A stretch of 64,000 nucleotides of DNA from Oscheius tipulae (Eukaryota; Nematoda; Chromadorea; Rhabditida; Rhabditidae). Every line of letters starts with the position of its first letter. Within the stretch, counting starts at the first letter, position 1. The position numbers were made by a program, and so were the translations under genes. The DNA lies in the NCBI GenBank assembly GCA_037178975.1, contig JASJZH010000002.1, positions 5,022,001 through 5,086,000 on the forward strand, in the 5' to 3' direction. This document shows, in pieces, positions 1-11,780 of the stretch. The notes under the pieces are model-generated. The model did not search any database. It was not told where the DNA came from and was given only the letters and a program-made list of their open reading frames with translations.

Positions 1-489
1 TTCAGGACTCGCTCTTCTCTACGACCTGTAGCTGTGTGTATTGTTGTATATTTTAGTCTATCTAATCACTTTTCCTCCACACCCCGTGTCTGCTGATGTC
101 CTTCTTTTCCTGTTCTACGTGTCCGGGTCGTCCTCTCTCTCTCTCTCTCCGTTGTGTCCCTTGTGCATGCGTGTCAGTCACTTATATCTCAGTTTTGTAA
201 TTTATGTCGCCTACAGATGGGTAGTTTCTCCTCTCCCTCCAAACCACCCTTTTCCACCGATTGTATGCCACAGTCTTCTGCTCATAATTTGTCCCCGTCT
301 CCCCCAACACACTTCTTCAACAGCAACAAAATAAATCCAATAACGTGAATATATGATGTTTATAGACTGGAGTAGAAAATAGTGATGGAGCTCATCCACC
401 ACGAGTATCCTTTGCATTATTCCAGCAACCCGATTTGTCATGAGAAGAGACGACTGAAAAAGCGTTCTATTCAAAGGAGATTGATTTAG
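1..489. other. Left-edge sequence without a recognised gene
   Basis: This stretch is pyrimidine-rich, with a CT run near 135-150. I see no open frame that resembles a known protein. An acceptor-like site ends at 489 (…gatttag) and opens the first probable exon of the next entry, so an upstream exon of that gene may lie here, but I could not place it in phase. Confidence 0.5.
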
Positions 490-2705
490 AAAGAGACGTA
501 AAGACTCAACGAAAACACTCGAGATTTATTCCGATCGCACTGCTCTACTAACTCCACCTTTTCCTCTTCCTCATTCGAACGTTCTTCTCCTCGTGAATCA
601 ATTGAAAAAAATTGGTAATACTTCGCCAGGCACCACCCTTGATTCAAATTTTTGGCGTGAACTTCCCGAATTGCTTCAAGTTTTGTTTATTGGTGATTCC
701 TATCCGTTTCCGAAGTTTCTAACTATGTTTGCCGAACTCGCCGTACAAAACAACCTCCTGGAAAATGAATCGAGCCGAAAACTAGCGAAAATAAGCGAGT
801 TAAGGATGTATTTCTTAAATTAAATAAAGCTCTTCTGGTCCTCTACTTCTCGAGCCCTTACTTGAGATGCCAGTGCGTGGGCAGCTTTTGCGAAGATACT
901 TCCAATTTTCGAAGATTTCCGACAAAGCATGAGCAATGACAGCAGGGCTACTGTGGCCAGGGATCTGCTCAACTGCATCAAATCCGAACTCAAGTCTCTC
1001 GGCCTTCTACCGAGACGCGAGGCGATAAGACAAGGAGAACAGAATACAACCGTCCCGTTTTTCGTGTTGTGTTGTCACTGTCTCTCTCTGCCCCTCTGTC
1101 TATTTGTCTCTCTGTCTCTCTGTCTCTCTGTCTCTTTGTCCCTGTTCCTGTCTCCAAATTTCTTATTCCTGGGCTCAATCTTGACTGCCGACACGTGTTG
1201 ACTTGGCTTTAAATCAGCATTTTTTGTCCATCCCCAAGGGAACTCTTTTCACATTTCACGTAAAAACAGTAACATAATGGAAGACAGTCCAAAATAAACT
1301 CCGGTCAATTCCAACTGCAACATATCATTCATGTTATTTGTTCAGCCACGCGAAATTCCCTTGCCTAGCAGTTTGATGGAATTGCGATTAACCCGTTCGT
1401 GCAGCAATACATTGTAAATAAAAGCTGTCTGTCGCAAGATGCTCAACAATTACAGGTATCGGTGACGGTATTCGGTTTATCATACAAATACTTATCGTTT
1501 TGCCTTCTACAAATCCACTGAGCAACTTGGATCTAGGAACACCGTAACCGGTACCTGTAACCCCACCGGTAAATGTTCAGGTTACCGTTATTATTATCTT
1601 GTAGAGTAATAGGTTTATTTCTATATAAACAATGTGAATAAAAGCCCTAGTCATTGCTCTTTTTCTCTTCCTTCGAAGCATACCATTTCAGAAGGGGATC
1701 GAGAAAGTTCAAGGAGCCGGTCGAAAAGCTGTTGAGAGCTGAGAATGTCCAGATGAAACAGTATTCGGTTGGAGAGATCGAGACACAGGAGGTATGACTA
1801 TCTCTCACATAAACAAACCGTTTTAAGGCAATTACTGGGAGAAGCTATTTTAGAATGTGGAATTGAGAGCGTAATAGCCACTTTCATCAAGAAACGCTTT
1901 GTCAATAAATTCGGGGTGCGACCATTGTCTTTTGTCCAAAAATGATTTAGTGCCTGGTTGGTAGTGTATCGTCGGTCGTAACTTCAGAAGCCATCTGGAC
2001 ACGACCGAGTTCGTTCATTTGAGTGTGGGAAAAATTTTGTGGTATTCCGGTGTAGATAAACTGGCTTTACTTACATTTGCACAGAGCAAAGCAGACAAGC
2101 TCTATAGGAAGAAGGCACTAGAGGGTAAGGTTGTCGGAACTGTCGCTAACCGAGACAGATGGAATAAGATGTGGGGAAACAGACGAAAATGTGTGAATAG
2201 CGCAGGAGACAGTTCACGACGAAAGAAAGAATAGAAAAAGTCCAGTAAACCGGCAATTGTGACTCTTTATACAGATTATGCGCTGGTCAAGTGGCGGTCA
2301 AGAAACTTTACCGCGAATTTGCTTCAAGTAATAGGCAAATTAGACAGCGTGGAAATCCAAATGACAAGGCTAAAGTTGACGTGCCATCAAATACTGGCAA
2401 CAATTTCTTGTCAAATGTAAGAATGGCATTCTCTTCATCCTTCTTGCTCTGCATCTGAATGCAGAGAAAATGTCGCTGCGACCGTATAATCGCGTCTTAC
2501 AAGGGAATTGACTACTTCGATCGAAATCCAAAGCGTCGGTTTTACCCAGTACCTCAAGATACTGAAGGACTCCGATCAGTTCGACTATGTGTCAAAACCA
2601 GACTTTTTGGATCAACCTTTTCGGATTCAACCGAAAGACGACAAGAACTGTTTTTCGGAAGAAACAGAAGACTGACGTGGTCCTTAGAAATAGCGAGAGG
2701 TTAAC
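490..2705 (+). CDS. Fragmentary gene or pseudogene of unknown function
   Basis: I do not recognise this gene. Exon-like stretches lie at 490-798, 874 to about 1044, 1692-1791, 1828-1915, about 2285-2416 and about 2500-2655. The first two join cleanly across the intron 799-873, giving the in-frame text KISDAWAAFAKILPIFEDF, part of a helix-rich protein. Later pieces such as VEKLLRAENVQMKQYSVGEI, GIESVIATFIKKRF and IGKLDSVEIQMTRLKL also look like coding helices. However, the 1791/1828 junction shifts the frame by one and the frame near 2490 meets a stop (TAA). A multi-exon gene with exons I mis-set, or a decaying pseudogene, are both possible. The span beginning at 1045 holds a CT-rich repeat inside a long intron. 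Confidence 0.35.
1078..1145 (+). repeat. Polypyrimidine CTGTCTCT microsatellite-like tract
   Basis: Imperfect iterations of CTGTCTCT cover this stretch. It lies in the presumed long intron of the unknown gene on the left and would read as an open frame by composition alone. Confidence 0.7.
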
Positions 2706-2969
2706 AGTCGTTTCGACAAGTTGTCTCACCGAACAGCAAGGAAATAGTCGCTGCCTCTGAACTCTCTAGGCTCCTAATACGATGTGAATAACTTCAGACA
2801 AAAAGTACGCTTCTGAAGGGTTTGTTGGCCGAACTGGAAGTGATGCATCTTTTTTGCGGTCTGTGCTGCTATCCGCAGCCCAAGGTTGTTGGAGACAGGT
2901 TCGTCCATTTTGCGCATGACCAATACTCTTAAAAGTTCTCGACAAATTGTTATTTTCAGTCAACTCGTC

Positions 2970-3656
2970 ATGTCTTCGCCTCTCATCCTCCTATTTTTGG
3001 TTCCTCTCTGCTCGGCTCAGTTTGTAAGTAAGGCAACTGACCCTATGAAATTCTATGTTAAGTACCAAGAGTCCATTTACAACCCGAATGATCCCTATGC
3101 TCAGCTATACAATAGCTACCAGAATCTACTGAAGAGGGTCGAGAAGCTGGAAGGACAGATGTCTGGAATCCAGCAAGCTGCCCATCGGGACTGGAACACG
3201 ACCGATAGCGGGTCGATGTACAAGCTGTTCGAAGAGAGAAGGAACTGGGATGATGCCGAGGTAGGTCAAGCCGAGTCCTATTTAGTCAGTATTCCAGAAA
3301 TTCTGTCGCTCCCTCAATGCTCATCTCGCCGTCATCGACAGCAAGGAAAAGAACGAGTTCATCACTTGTAAGTAGATGTTTTTCCAGAAAACCCTCTTTA
3401 GCCCTGGTCAACGATAATCAGACAGCCGATTTCGTCTGGATCGGAATGAAGACCAAGGCCACGACTCGCGGATTCACGGACAACTTCTCTAACTTTAATG
3501 AGGACAGTCCAATTGATGGGTGTGCAGGTAATTGAATAGAACTCTGATGGGCGTTTACAATTTCTTTCAGTGATGGACAGCAACGGCGTGTGGTCCATCC
3601 GCTCTTGTACTCAACTGCGCCCGTTCATCTGCCAAATGGTCGTCGCTCGAGCCTGA
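2970..3656 (+). CDS. Secreted C-type lectin-like protein
   Basis: Four exons (2970-3260, 3298-3367, 3402-3527, 3571-3656) give 190 residues with all phases kept. The start follows an acceptor-like TTTTCAG by about ten bases. Residues 1-17 form a signal peptide (MSSPLILLFLVPLCSAQ). A short helical stretch with LLKRVEKLEGQM may be a coiled-coil neck. The C-type lectin fold follows: FCRSLNAHLAVIDSKEKNEF, the WIG core motif (FVWIGMK), then GCAVMDSNGVWS and the closing RSCTQLRPFICQ. Only part of the canonical disulphide set is visible, and the loop reads NEDSP instead of EPN or QPD, so calcium-dependent sugar binding is doubtful. In nematodes such proteins are secreted, often from gut or hypodermis, and are linked to immunity or matrix; the role here is inference. 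Confidence 0.85.
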
Positions 3657-4955
3657 TCATACACAAGCTTATCACCACTCTCTCTTGACCTAATATTGTC
3701 ACAACTGATAAAGCATGTGCCCTCGAAGTTTCGTGCTAAACTGTGCATAGATTACCTGGCACAGGGGTGAAGTGGAGTTTCGAATACTCATCTATCGGGT
3801 CTATACATTCTTTAGGCAAAACTGTAGATCAGAGCATTGCAAAATCTGGGAATCCATTGTTCCACCCGGGAAAACAGTTTAAAATGACACCGCCTGTCTG
3901 TAGGTTTGAGGTAAACAAGGTGCTCAGGAGGTCATTACGTAATACTTAAGAGCAGAAAAACATGTGTTGGTAACTTTTCAAGAGCGCTGTACTTTGAATG
4001 GTTTCCGCCGACTGATCCTATTGATCAAGACCCAATCATGACAGGTCGCCATAAACACGGCTCATTGCCCTTGACCACGGGGTACCATTCCTCTAAACAA
4101 TCTCGAGAGGTTTCTTTTTCTGTCTCTTCTACTTGTAATCCTGATGTTTATTTGGGTCTAAGAGTGTATTCCCGGGACTGGTAAACACTTTTTCGCAAGG
4201 CCTGTTTATCTCTCAGCCCTGGTCATATTGATTTTCGGCGCTAACAATACACGTACAAACTTGGTTCGCCTGTTCTCGCGTTCCCTTCTCTAATCCACAT
4301 TCCAGTCTCCTGCCATTAGTTTATGTAAACATTCATTATGTTTCAAAAGGAGGAGGTTTTGTCTCTTCCCTGCTCTTGTTTACCACTAGGTCAGCTGAAG
4401 TTTGTTTACTGCAACTTAGAGAGGTTCGGACGAAATGCGGTTAGGGTCGGATGCAAGGCTTTAGTGTGACCCCTTAGCAGACTCTAGCCTCTAAATCCTT
4501 GTATCTGAAGTGTCCGCTCATACTGTGCTTCCATGACCTGTGTATAAAACTCTCTCGCTGGCTGGGTTTGAGTCACAATTAGCAAAGTGTACTTAAAAAA
4601 TTGCTCGTCGCATCGAAAATGTCATTAACGCACTTCTGTGTACTTCCCGAAATTTAGGCGGGAAAACAAACATTCAAAATAAAAGGTGTTGTAGCTCAGC
4701 AAAGAATTATTATTTTCCGGATTTTTAGTGAACTCGTTTTTGTACTCGTTGAGCTCTACAAGATAATATCGCTTAGAACCCGAAATTCCACAATTTTTCT
4801 ACTCGTCTTCTTGGCAAGTTTCACCCGTGCCTAATTGTATTGTAGATTCTGAGCTATCCGATGTAACGCTTACTCACAGGTCTAGAATTCCTCTCCTTCT
4901 TTTTTTTTCTCTCCTCTATACCCTATTTGAAAGCCATTCATCCTCTGCAGATAGG
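3657..4955. other. Intergenic region upstream of the aldo-keto reductase
   Basis: No convincing coding sequence is visible in this 1.3 kb stretch. It presumably holds the lectin 3' end and the promoter of the reductase. An acceptor-like site (CTCTGCAG, ending 4950) lies 5 bases before the reductase ATG, so an upstream start at 4827 in the same frame is probably not used. Confidence 0.5.
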
Positions 4956-6041
4956 ATGACTGAGCTGACCACGAACATGTCTGTCAAATTGAACACCGGC
5001 TACCAGATGCCGATTGTCGGTCTGGGAACCTGGCAGAGTAAGCCTGGAGAAGTAGCCACCGCTGTTGAAGCAGCTTTGAAAAATGGCTATCGTCACATCG
5101 ATTGTGCCTGGGCTTACGGAAACCAGAAGGAAATTGGTGATGTCTTCACTCGACTCTTTTCTGGAGAGATTAAGGTACTTTTCATTGCTTGTTTTAAACG
5201 TGTTTCTTTAGAGAGAAGACGTGTTCATCACCTCTAAGATCTGGAACACGTATCATAGCTACGAGGAGGCCAAGAAGAACATTAACATGATTCTGTCCGA
5301 ACTACAACTTTCCTACATTGATCTCTTGCTGATCCACTGGCCCATGGGATACAAGGAAGGCGGAGAGCCGTTCCCCAAGGACTCTGAGGGCAAGAAGATG
5401 CTCTACTCCGACGTCGACTACTTGGACACCTGGAAGGCTTTGGAAGAGGCTCAAAAGGAGGGAAAAGTTAGTGTTCTTCCATTTTCCAACAAGTTAAAAT
5501 TCTAGGTCCGTAGTATTGGAATCTCCAACTTCAACCACAAGCAGATCTCTCGTCTTCTCGAGAAAGGTCACGTGAAACCTGCCGTTCTCCAGATCGAGAT
5601 ACATCCCTATCTCCAGCAGAAGAAGCTCCGCTGGTTCTGTAAGGAGAAGGGAATCACTGTCGTCGCCTACAGTTCCCTTGGAAATCCCGGATCGGCTATG
5701 TTCCGTCAGGAAGGCGATCCGAACATTCTCGAGGAGAAGCTAGTCAAGGAAATTGCTCAGAAACATGGAAAGGTTTGTTTGATAGGCGAAGAATTAAAAA
5801 GTGATAAATTTTCCAGACCACTGCCCAAGTTGCTCTTCGCTGGGCCGTCCAGAACGGCATTCTTGTCATTCCGAAGTCTACCAAAGAGGAACGGATCCGC
5901 CAGAATGCCGATCTGTTCAACTTTGAACTCTCTCAGGAAGAAATGTCCCAGATTGAGAGTCTCGACCGCAATTGGCGTATTGTCGATCTGACTGCCAGCA
6001 GCGGTGACCATCCCCATTTCCCCTTCGCCGAAGAGTATTAA
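4956..6041 (+). CDS. Aldo-keto reductase (AKR superfamily)
   Basis: Exons 4956-5174, 5212-5466, 5506-5772 and 5817-6041 give 321 residues, the normal AKR length. These enzymes reduce aldehydes and ketones with NADPH in the cytosol on a TIM barrel. The catalytic tetrad is present: Asp and Tyr in [18 protein letters not shown], Lys in FITSKIWNT and His in DLLLIHWP. The cofactor-binding region includes [22 protein letters not shown] and [18 protein letters not shown]. The first intron is only 37 bp. The start was set at 4956 because an acceptor-like CTCTGCAG lies 5 bases upstream and the next residues align with the family N terminus ([17 protein letters not shown]). An AATAAA at about 6130 lies beyond the stop, inside the opposite gene. 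The substrate cannot be predicted. Confidence 0.95.
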
Positions 6042-6076
6042 CAACAATTTGTCTACAAGCTCTTTTCTTTGGTTGT

Positions 6077-7203
6077 TTAGACTGTGATCTTGACTAGATA
6101 CTTCCTTGAGCAGACATCATTATCCATGTTAATAAAGTACATTCTCCAGTGGCCCGCGACTGAAGACAGTTTGGTGAAGGCGTATCTGGATTCCGGCTCT
6201 TTACAAAGACGAATCTTCTTACCTCTCATCCAGAAGAATCTGATCGATAAAGTCGCGGAAGTTCTTCTTCTGGAGCTCGTTAGGAGAGTGTACTTCCATG
6301 TTAAATTGGCAGACTGTTATATTGTTCTGATCCAGACGACCGCCTCGGTAGAACAGCGGCATCATCGAGTATTCACCGCCCTCGGCGTCGATCCAAAGAT
6401 TGTCGTAGAGAAGAAGACTCGGCTCGATTATTTCTTTGAGGAAGTAGATGAGGTCCACTTGGATGACGTCTTTTGGAGAGTAGTGGCCTGAAAGTTGGTT
6501 GATAGGATCTTAAAGTAATCGAGCTGTCCAAATAAAACTTGTATAGACTGACCATTTATGTCCAAGACGGAAGCCTGTGAATAGCCCGACTTTCCGCTAA
6601 TTGCAAACGGGTAAAAGATTCCAATAGACTCAAAAAGTTTAGCATTAATATCGGGGATCGGGTCCGCTCCGTAGAAGGCTGAATTATTCCCGAGATCCTG
6701 AAATCTTTGTGAAAGGAAATAATTTCCTGAATGCCTGTTTGATTTTCTTCTCAGCATCGATGTCGTGACCAACTCCGATTGTGACTATTGTCGAGAAGTC
6801 ATTGTGCTGAAAACATAACTTCGGTTAGATCAGATTAGATTACTTTGATTATTTTCTTTGACTCACATTATTAGGCAATATGTGATATTTGGACTCGTCC
6901 CGATTTGGGTACTCGAGGATCTGAAGATGACTGATCTCCGTATAGTTTTCACAGTACTCCGAGGCTCGACCAATATTGTCCCATAGCTAGAAAGTCATAT
7001 ACAGTTTGTTTTCTCCCTCTTACAGCGTTAGGATCCCTCCTTATCGATCTCAAAGCCCTTGTTATACACGAGTTCCACGAGTAGTAGAAGCTTCTGACCG
7101 TGGAATAGACTTCGTCGTCAATTGTCCGATTGCTCCTCACAATAATTATGTACAGAGTGAAGGCAACCACGGAAATTGTGAGATATTTTAGGTAATCAAC
7201 CAT
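6077..7203 (-). CDS. FkbM-like methyltransferase-fold protein, membrane-anchored
   Basis: Six exons read on the minus strand (7203-7024, 6986-6867, 6806-6735, 6697-6553, 6487-6223, 6185-6077) give 296 residues in one frame. An N-terminal signal anchor (ISVVAFTLYIIIV) suggests a type II Golgi or ER membrane protein. The body matches the nematode FkbM-domain group: IVTIGVGHDIDAEKKIKQ (SAM-binding loop 1), NSAFYGADPIPD, then LLYDNLWIDAEGGEYSMM and ITVCQFNMEVHSPNE, ending in GHWRMYFINMDN. The intron 6698-6734 must be of GC-AG type to keep the frame (see findings); two other introns are also 37 bp. The gene ends 35 bp from the convergent reductase stop codon. Substrate unknown; nematodes carry many paralogues of this family. 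Confidence 0.85.
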
Positions 7204-7532
7204 TCATTAAGCAGTCTGGAAGAGGTCATGTCAAGCAATCGGAACACAAGCGTAATGGAAAGTGAAAGAACTGGATTGTGTGGAGATCTAATGTCCCGCG
7301 AGAGACAGATATTCGATTTTTGTTTCACGGCTGAAATTGAACTACAGAAAAGGAAAGAGAGAAATCGTAAAGCGGGAAGAGAAGATAACCAGTTGTTGGT
7401 AAGCGGTCACTCGCTCCCTCGCCTCTGAAAGTAGAACGTGGGAATAATGGACCAGACGACCTTCTCTTCTTCTGCGGATTAAAGCGGCTGGACACACAAA
7501 ACTGCTCGAAAACTGTTCTTTATTGTCCAGAA
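7204..7532. other. Intergenic gap between two minus-strand genes
   Basis: This gap holds the promoter side of the FkbM-like gene and the 3' end of the receptor gene. A TTTATT at 7519-7524 is a minus-strand AATAAA poly(A) signal only 8 bases after the receptor stop codon. A plus-strand frame at 7228-7428 has no protein-like character. Confidence 0.5.
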
Positions 7533-9939
7533 CTAATCACTGTTATCGTCCACCATCGACTGTTTCTTCGCATGAGTCAGGTAGTCCATGATCTCTTTTC
7601 GGAGCTTCGGGTTACATTTGCAGTAGATCAGTATGCGGATGACAGAAGTAACCATGTACAGAATGCTGACCGTGTCCGAGAGAGCTGATTGAAGTTTGTA
7701 TACTGCCATAACTCTTACTCACCTATGTAGAAGTTACTCGACTGATTGCGATCATCTGATTCGTAGAGGAAGGAGGGATCACTCTTTTCCAGAATCGTAA
7801 CAAAGAGATGAACCCCATTGCAGACCAGATACGAAGTTACGATGGCAATCATTGTGTAGATTGCATTCCGAATCTGTGCTTGCTTCCCCCTCGAAGATCT
7901 GAAACTTTCATGTGATTCGGTCGAAGAAAGTTCTAAGAAGAGAGAAGAGAGGCCATGCCAGAAGAGTCTAGAAGCTAGACAACTTACTCAGAAAATGCTC
8001 TCATAACTCGCACACAAAACGAGTTTCTCTCGCGTCTAAGGAAGCCGTTAGGGGAAAGTTAAAAACTCAAACAAACCTACCTTTGGATAAGAGACTCTTT
8101 GATGACTTCTGCTGCAACTTCCAACAAGACATAGTTTTCTGGTAGGGCGCTACTGCTGTTGTTTGATTGGACACCAAAGTTTGAGAGTCGAGGCTTGATG
8201 GATAACTGAAATGGTTTGCTGATTTGATACAAATGCACTCACATGTTCCCTTTTCTCAGCCATCAGTCTTTGAACTATGACCAGATTCAGAAAGAGGAGA
8301 ATCAGAAAGGGAAAGAACATCTGGAGGGCTGTGATGATGTAGGCATCAAAGATTAGGAAGGCTGGAAACAATTGTTCAGGATCTAGGGGCAGATTGGCAT
8401 TCTTGGACATTTTATTCGACCAGAACAGGCCACATGGTACATTCTCGATAAATGCGTATCCGTTCCCAGACAGTCTTCAATCAGCCACCTTGTAGATTCC
8501 ACAGTCCTACCTTTACAATTTGCAAAAGGCATACGTCTGCGACACAAGTCAAATCTAATCTTCTGTAATACTTGGCAATGTTTGTGGCCTTTTCTGTCAA
8601 ATATTATCCTAGATTAGAGTTGACAAGACAAGTAAGGACAGTCCAAGCTACAAATGAGCACTGAGAGTGTGAGTCTTTCTTCTTCCCCCTTCCCCCCAAG
8701 GAGCCTAAGCGACTGGTGTTCTACAGTTTTCTAGAGTTTAGGCAGTGTTTCGGTTTCAAGCCACGAGTTTCAGTAGATACACATTTTTCCTTATAGCTAC
8801 CGTGGCAAGAATAGCGTTCTCCCACAGTTAATTCTCTGAGACTGGCTTTCTATCTTATCCGACTGATAACCTGCCATTTTCTGTCAAAGCTCACTATATT
8901 GACACGATTTATAGTCGAAAACTTCTTACCTTGACTGTCTTCGACCCAATCGGCTGGAGAGACAGACTCGCTCCGAAAGTAGTCAGGACATTCCGGAAAG
9001 TCTTTGACCTAAAGGTACTGTGAGTAAACTGAGTGAATGAGATATACCGTTGTTGCAAACAGCATTGGCAGACGGAGAATAGAGCTGATCACGATCAGAC
9101 TGGTTCCAGTTATGCTCCTTCCTCGATCGTTGAAAACAGGAGCGAAGAGAAGCCTATAATCCTTCATTTTCCCATTTAGTAAAACCAGGAACATGTCCTT
9201 GTACTTCTGATAACGAAGTTAGCTCCTTCAATTAGTGCCCTTGTTTCAGTTTAAAAAGCCCTCTTCCCCAGAGAGATACGTACCTTGTTTTCTCTTCCGT
9301 CGTCCAGATAAATCGTTCGAATGTTATCAGGATGAGAAGGAATGGAATAGCAAATTGAACGACTTTGGCAATGTAGAAAACGGGTACAATGTAGCGATGG
9401 TACAGGAAGAAGAGGGTCTAGAAATCATTTTTTTCAGTAAAGGAGATTGACATACAGTGCTTTTCAGGTAGAGAACCCCAGCATCGACTCCGAAGAGGAG
9501 AACGTAAGTCAGACAGATGAGCATGTCCATGACAGACAGAATGGCCAAGAAGACCGAAGAAGGCAAGGTTCTCCAGAAGACTGCCATGAGGAGCTGAAAG
9601 ATATCGTCGATTCGATCTACAAGATACCCATGTGAAGAATATAGGGTGTTTTTAATTAAAGCCTCATTTCTCCAAGGCGTCATCTCATTTGCTCTCGATG
9701 ACTCTTCTGCCTAGAAATTCATCACCGAACACCCTACAATCAACACTCGAGACACAGCCTCGGGATCGGCTCTCGGAAAACTTCCACCCATTAAAGTTCA
9801 ACAGACTCACAGTGTTGGCAGCGACGCCAAAGACGGAGATGACAGAGAAGCAGACGATGATCACGAATCGTTGCATCGTGTAGCCCTCGAAGTAGCCACA
9901 ATCGACGGAATCCGTGTCATAGGTCGTGTTGGCGTCCAT
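7533..9939 (-). CDS. Rhodopsin-class G-protein-coupled receptor
   Basis: Seven hydrophobic helices can be traced. TM1 (FVIIVCFSVISVFGVAANT) is in exon 9939-9811. The next exon (9593-9456) holds TM2 with the conserved Asp (FLAILSVMDMLICLTYVLL). TM3 ends in FERFIWTTEEK (9417-9280). TM4 lies in 9206-9048, and the exon 9008-8930 has a loop cysteine. TM5 is in 8410-8240 (ALQMFFPFLILLFLNLVIV). TM6 is in TMIAIVTSYLVCNGVHLFV, and TM7 reads VTSVIRILIYCKCNPKLRKE. Asn-rich glycosylation-type sites precede TM1. The exons between 8930 and 8410 (extracellular loop 2) are uncertain. ERF replaces DRY, and there is no standard NPxxY. It resembles nematode neuropeptide-type orphan receptors; the ligand is unknown. 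The start could instead be at 10008. Confidence 0.8.
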
Positions 9940-11243
9940 CTCCCACTCTGAATACGTCAACTTTGAAAACAGAGAGAAGAGTGAATGAGAAGCTATATTG
10001 GTCAGCAATAGGTCTGGAGTACTCGTAGAGGAGCAGAGCTTGCCAAGAGAGTCCCACGCCCTTCTGGCATGGGAGGGAGCAGAGGAAAGCTGCCTTCTAA
10101 ATATAAAAACAGGTGAGAGACAGGCATGATGTCTCTGCTACAAAGGTGACGTTTGAGGTCTTGCTCGTAAAAGTTTGTCACTTCCTCTGCGTGGAGCTTT
10201 TATGACAGGGATAGAGAAACGTGGCATCTGATCTGACAGCTGTGAAACTACTTTCAGACAAAAAAGGACAGTCTTGAATACTAGTGGTGAGGCAAAAGCA
10301 GCAAAGTTTCAATCCGTGTAGATCAATCGATGTTAGGACAGAGAGGGGACAGAAACATACAAGAGGAAATGATAGAAGTGGTGACAGAACGGTTGCCTCA
10401 TGGTCAAGACTCATGGCTCCAGACGTTCTGTCCAGTAAATCCAATTCTATGGCTTCATGTCTGATAGCTTCAAATTTCTCTTGCCCGAGATCTATGAAAA
10501 TGAATTTGTGGGCCAAAAATACCAGTTAGGCAAGAAGGCTGGGAAGGAGAAATGAGTGGACTGGCCATAAATCTGCTGTGGACATGACGACTAGACCTTC
10601 CGAGTAATTGTTATGGCACCAATTTTTGAAGGAAAAGAAGGTGGACTAACTTTGTCATCTCTAAACGGACTCGTTAATTTCCTTACTCTCCTTCTACGAA
10701 AACAAGAACAGACAATTTGATTGTTTACGGTCATAAGACGTGAGAGAGACACAAAAAGAGTTTCAGACTTTGAGCTTGGACCAATTATTCAATTGTCACG
10801 CCAGTTCCGGTAGTCCCTCGCCCTACAAACCGATTATTGAATTCTTCCGCCCTAGAAGGTCCAATTGAAGCAATTTCTGGAGGAGGACCCACCCGCAAAA
10901 TGAAATGAGATCCGGAGTTCATTGGAGAAACAAAATCACGAACAAAACTCTTTGCTCACTGCAAATTAGCCCATTTACTGAGGTGTCCAAAGCTTAGAGA
11001 GAGGGTGGAGAGATTTTTGCAGATCAAGCCCTTTCAATCAAAGACAAGAGGATTCGGAGAAGCAGCGTCTCGGCGGCAAACAGCTCAGAGCTTCGGAGAG
11101 AGCGATCCTATTAATTGCGAGAGTTTATGAGAAATCTCAAGACTACAGAGATCCAGATTTTTGAACTACTACTTCTGACGGGAGATCACTATTGAAGAAT
11201 CGAAGAGAATGTGAAATGTAGCTTATGAATATCGTAGTGGGTA
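9940..11243. other. Upstream region of the receptor gene
   Basis: I see no convincing gene here. Open frames on both strands at 10178-10529 overlap each other and lack protein-like composition. The region probably contains the receptor promoter and 5' leader. Confidence 0.4.
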
Positions 11244-11657
11244 TTATGTTCTGTTCTTACCAAACACTTCTTCGACAAAATTGTGACACAGGCTAGGACA
11301 GAAGAAGCAAGACAAAAGACAGGACTTCGTGTAAACGGTTACAGATCTTGTGATACTTGCAAAAGTGGAAGAGTCGGCAAGAGCGACAATACAGCTTGTA
11401 AGCCGATACAGAATGCCAGCTAGACTATGATGGGCTTCCAGCACGCAAGGATCGGATTCTTCCCCTAGCAAAGAGACCAAAGAGTCAAAGTAAGAGACGT
11501 AGTCACGATGTTGTTCTTGGCAAATAAAAGACTTCAGCGTCTCCGCCAATGGCGAGCTCATAAGAAAGGATGGAATTGCACACGGACGCCGCGACGACAA
11601 CGGATAATCATTGCCGTCTTTCCGCTTTTCAGCTCGTTTATAAGTGAGATGAGACAT
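11244..11657 (-). CDS. Doubtful open frame, possible hypothetical protein
   Basis: A 137-codon minus-strand frame contains a helix-like stretch (SPLAETLKSFICQEQHRDYV, then YFDSLVSLLGEESD). I do not recognise a family. An acceptor-like TCATAG occurs inside the frame (near 11432), so the true exon may be shorter, and no partner exon was found on either side. It may be chance. Confidence 0.2.
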   Translation of the reverse strand: MSHLTYKRAEKRKDGNDYPLSSRRPCAIPSFLMSSPLAETLKSFICQEQHRDYVSYFDSLVSLLGEESDPCVLEAHHSLAGILYRLTSCIVALADSSTFASITRSVTVYTKSCLLSCFFCPSLCHNFVEEVFGKNRT

Positions 11658-11780
11658 CTGGACATCGCTCTGTCAGATAAACAGTTTACGAGTCAAGAAA
11701 AGAGGACTAGTTGAACGGCCCTGGGATCCGTATTCCCTCGGCGGTGATTGTAACATCCTGGTGTTATTCATCGTTTTCGA

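Noticed and set aside
7228-7428. 66-codon plus frame between two minus-strand genes
   Set aside because: No domain, no splice signals in phase; probably promoter sequence of the FkbM-like gene.
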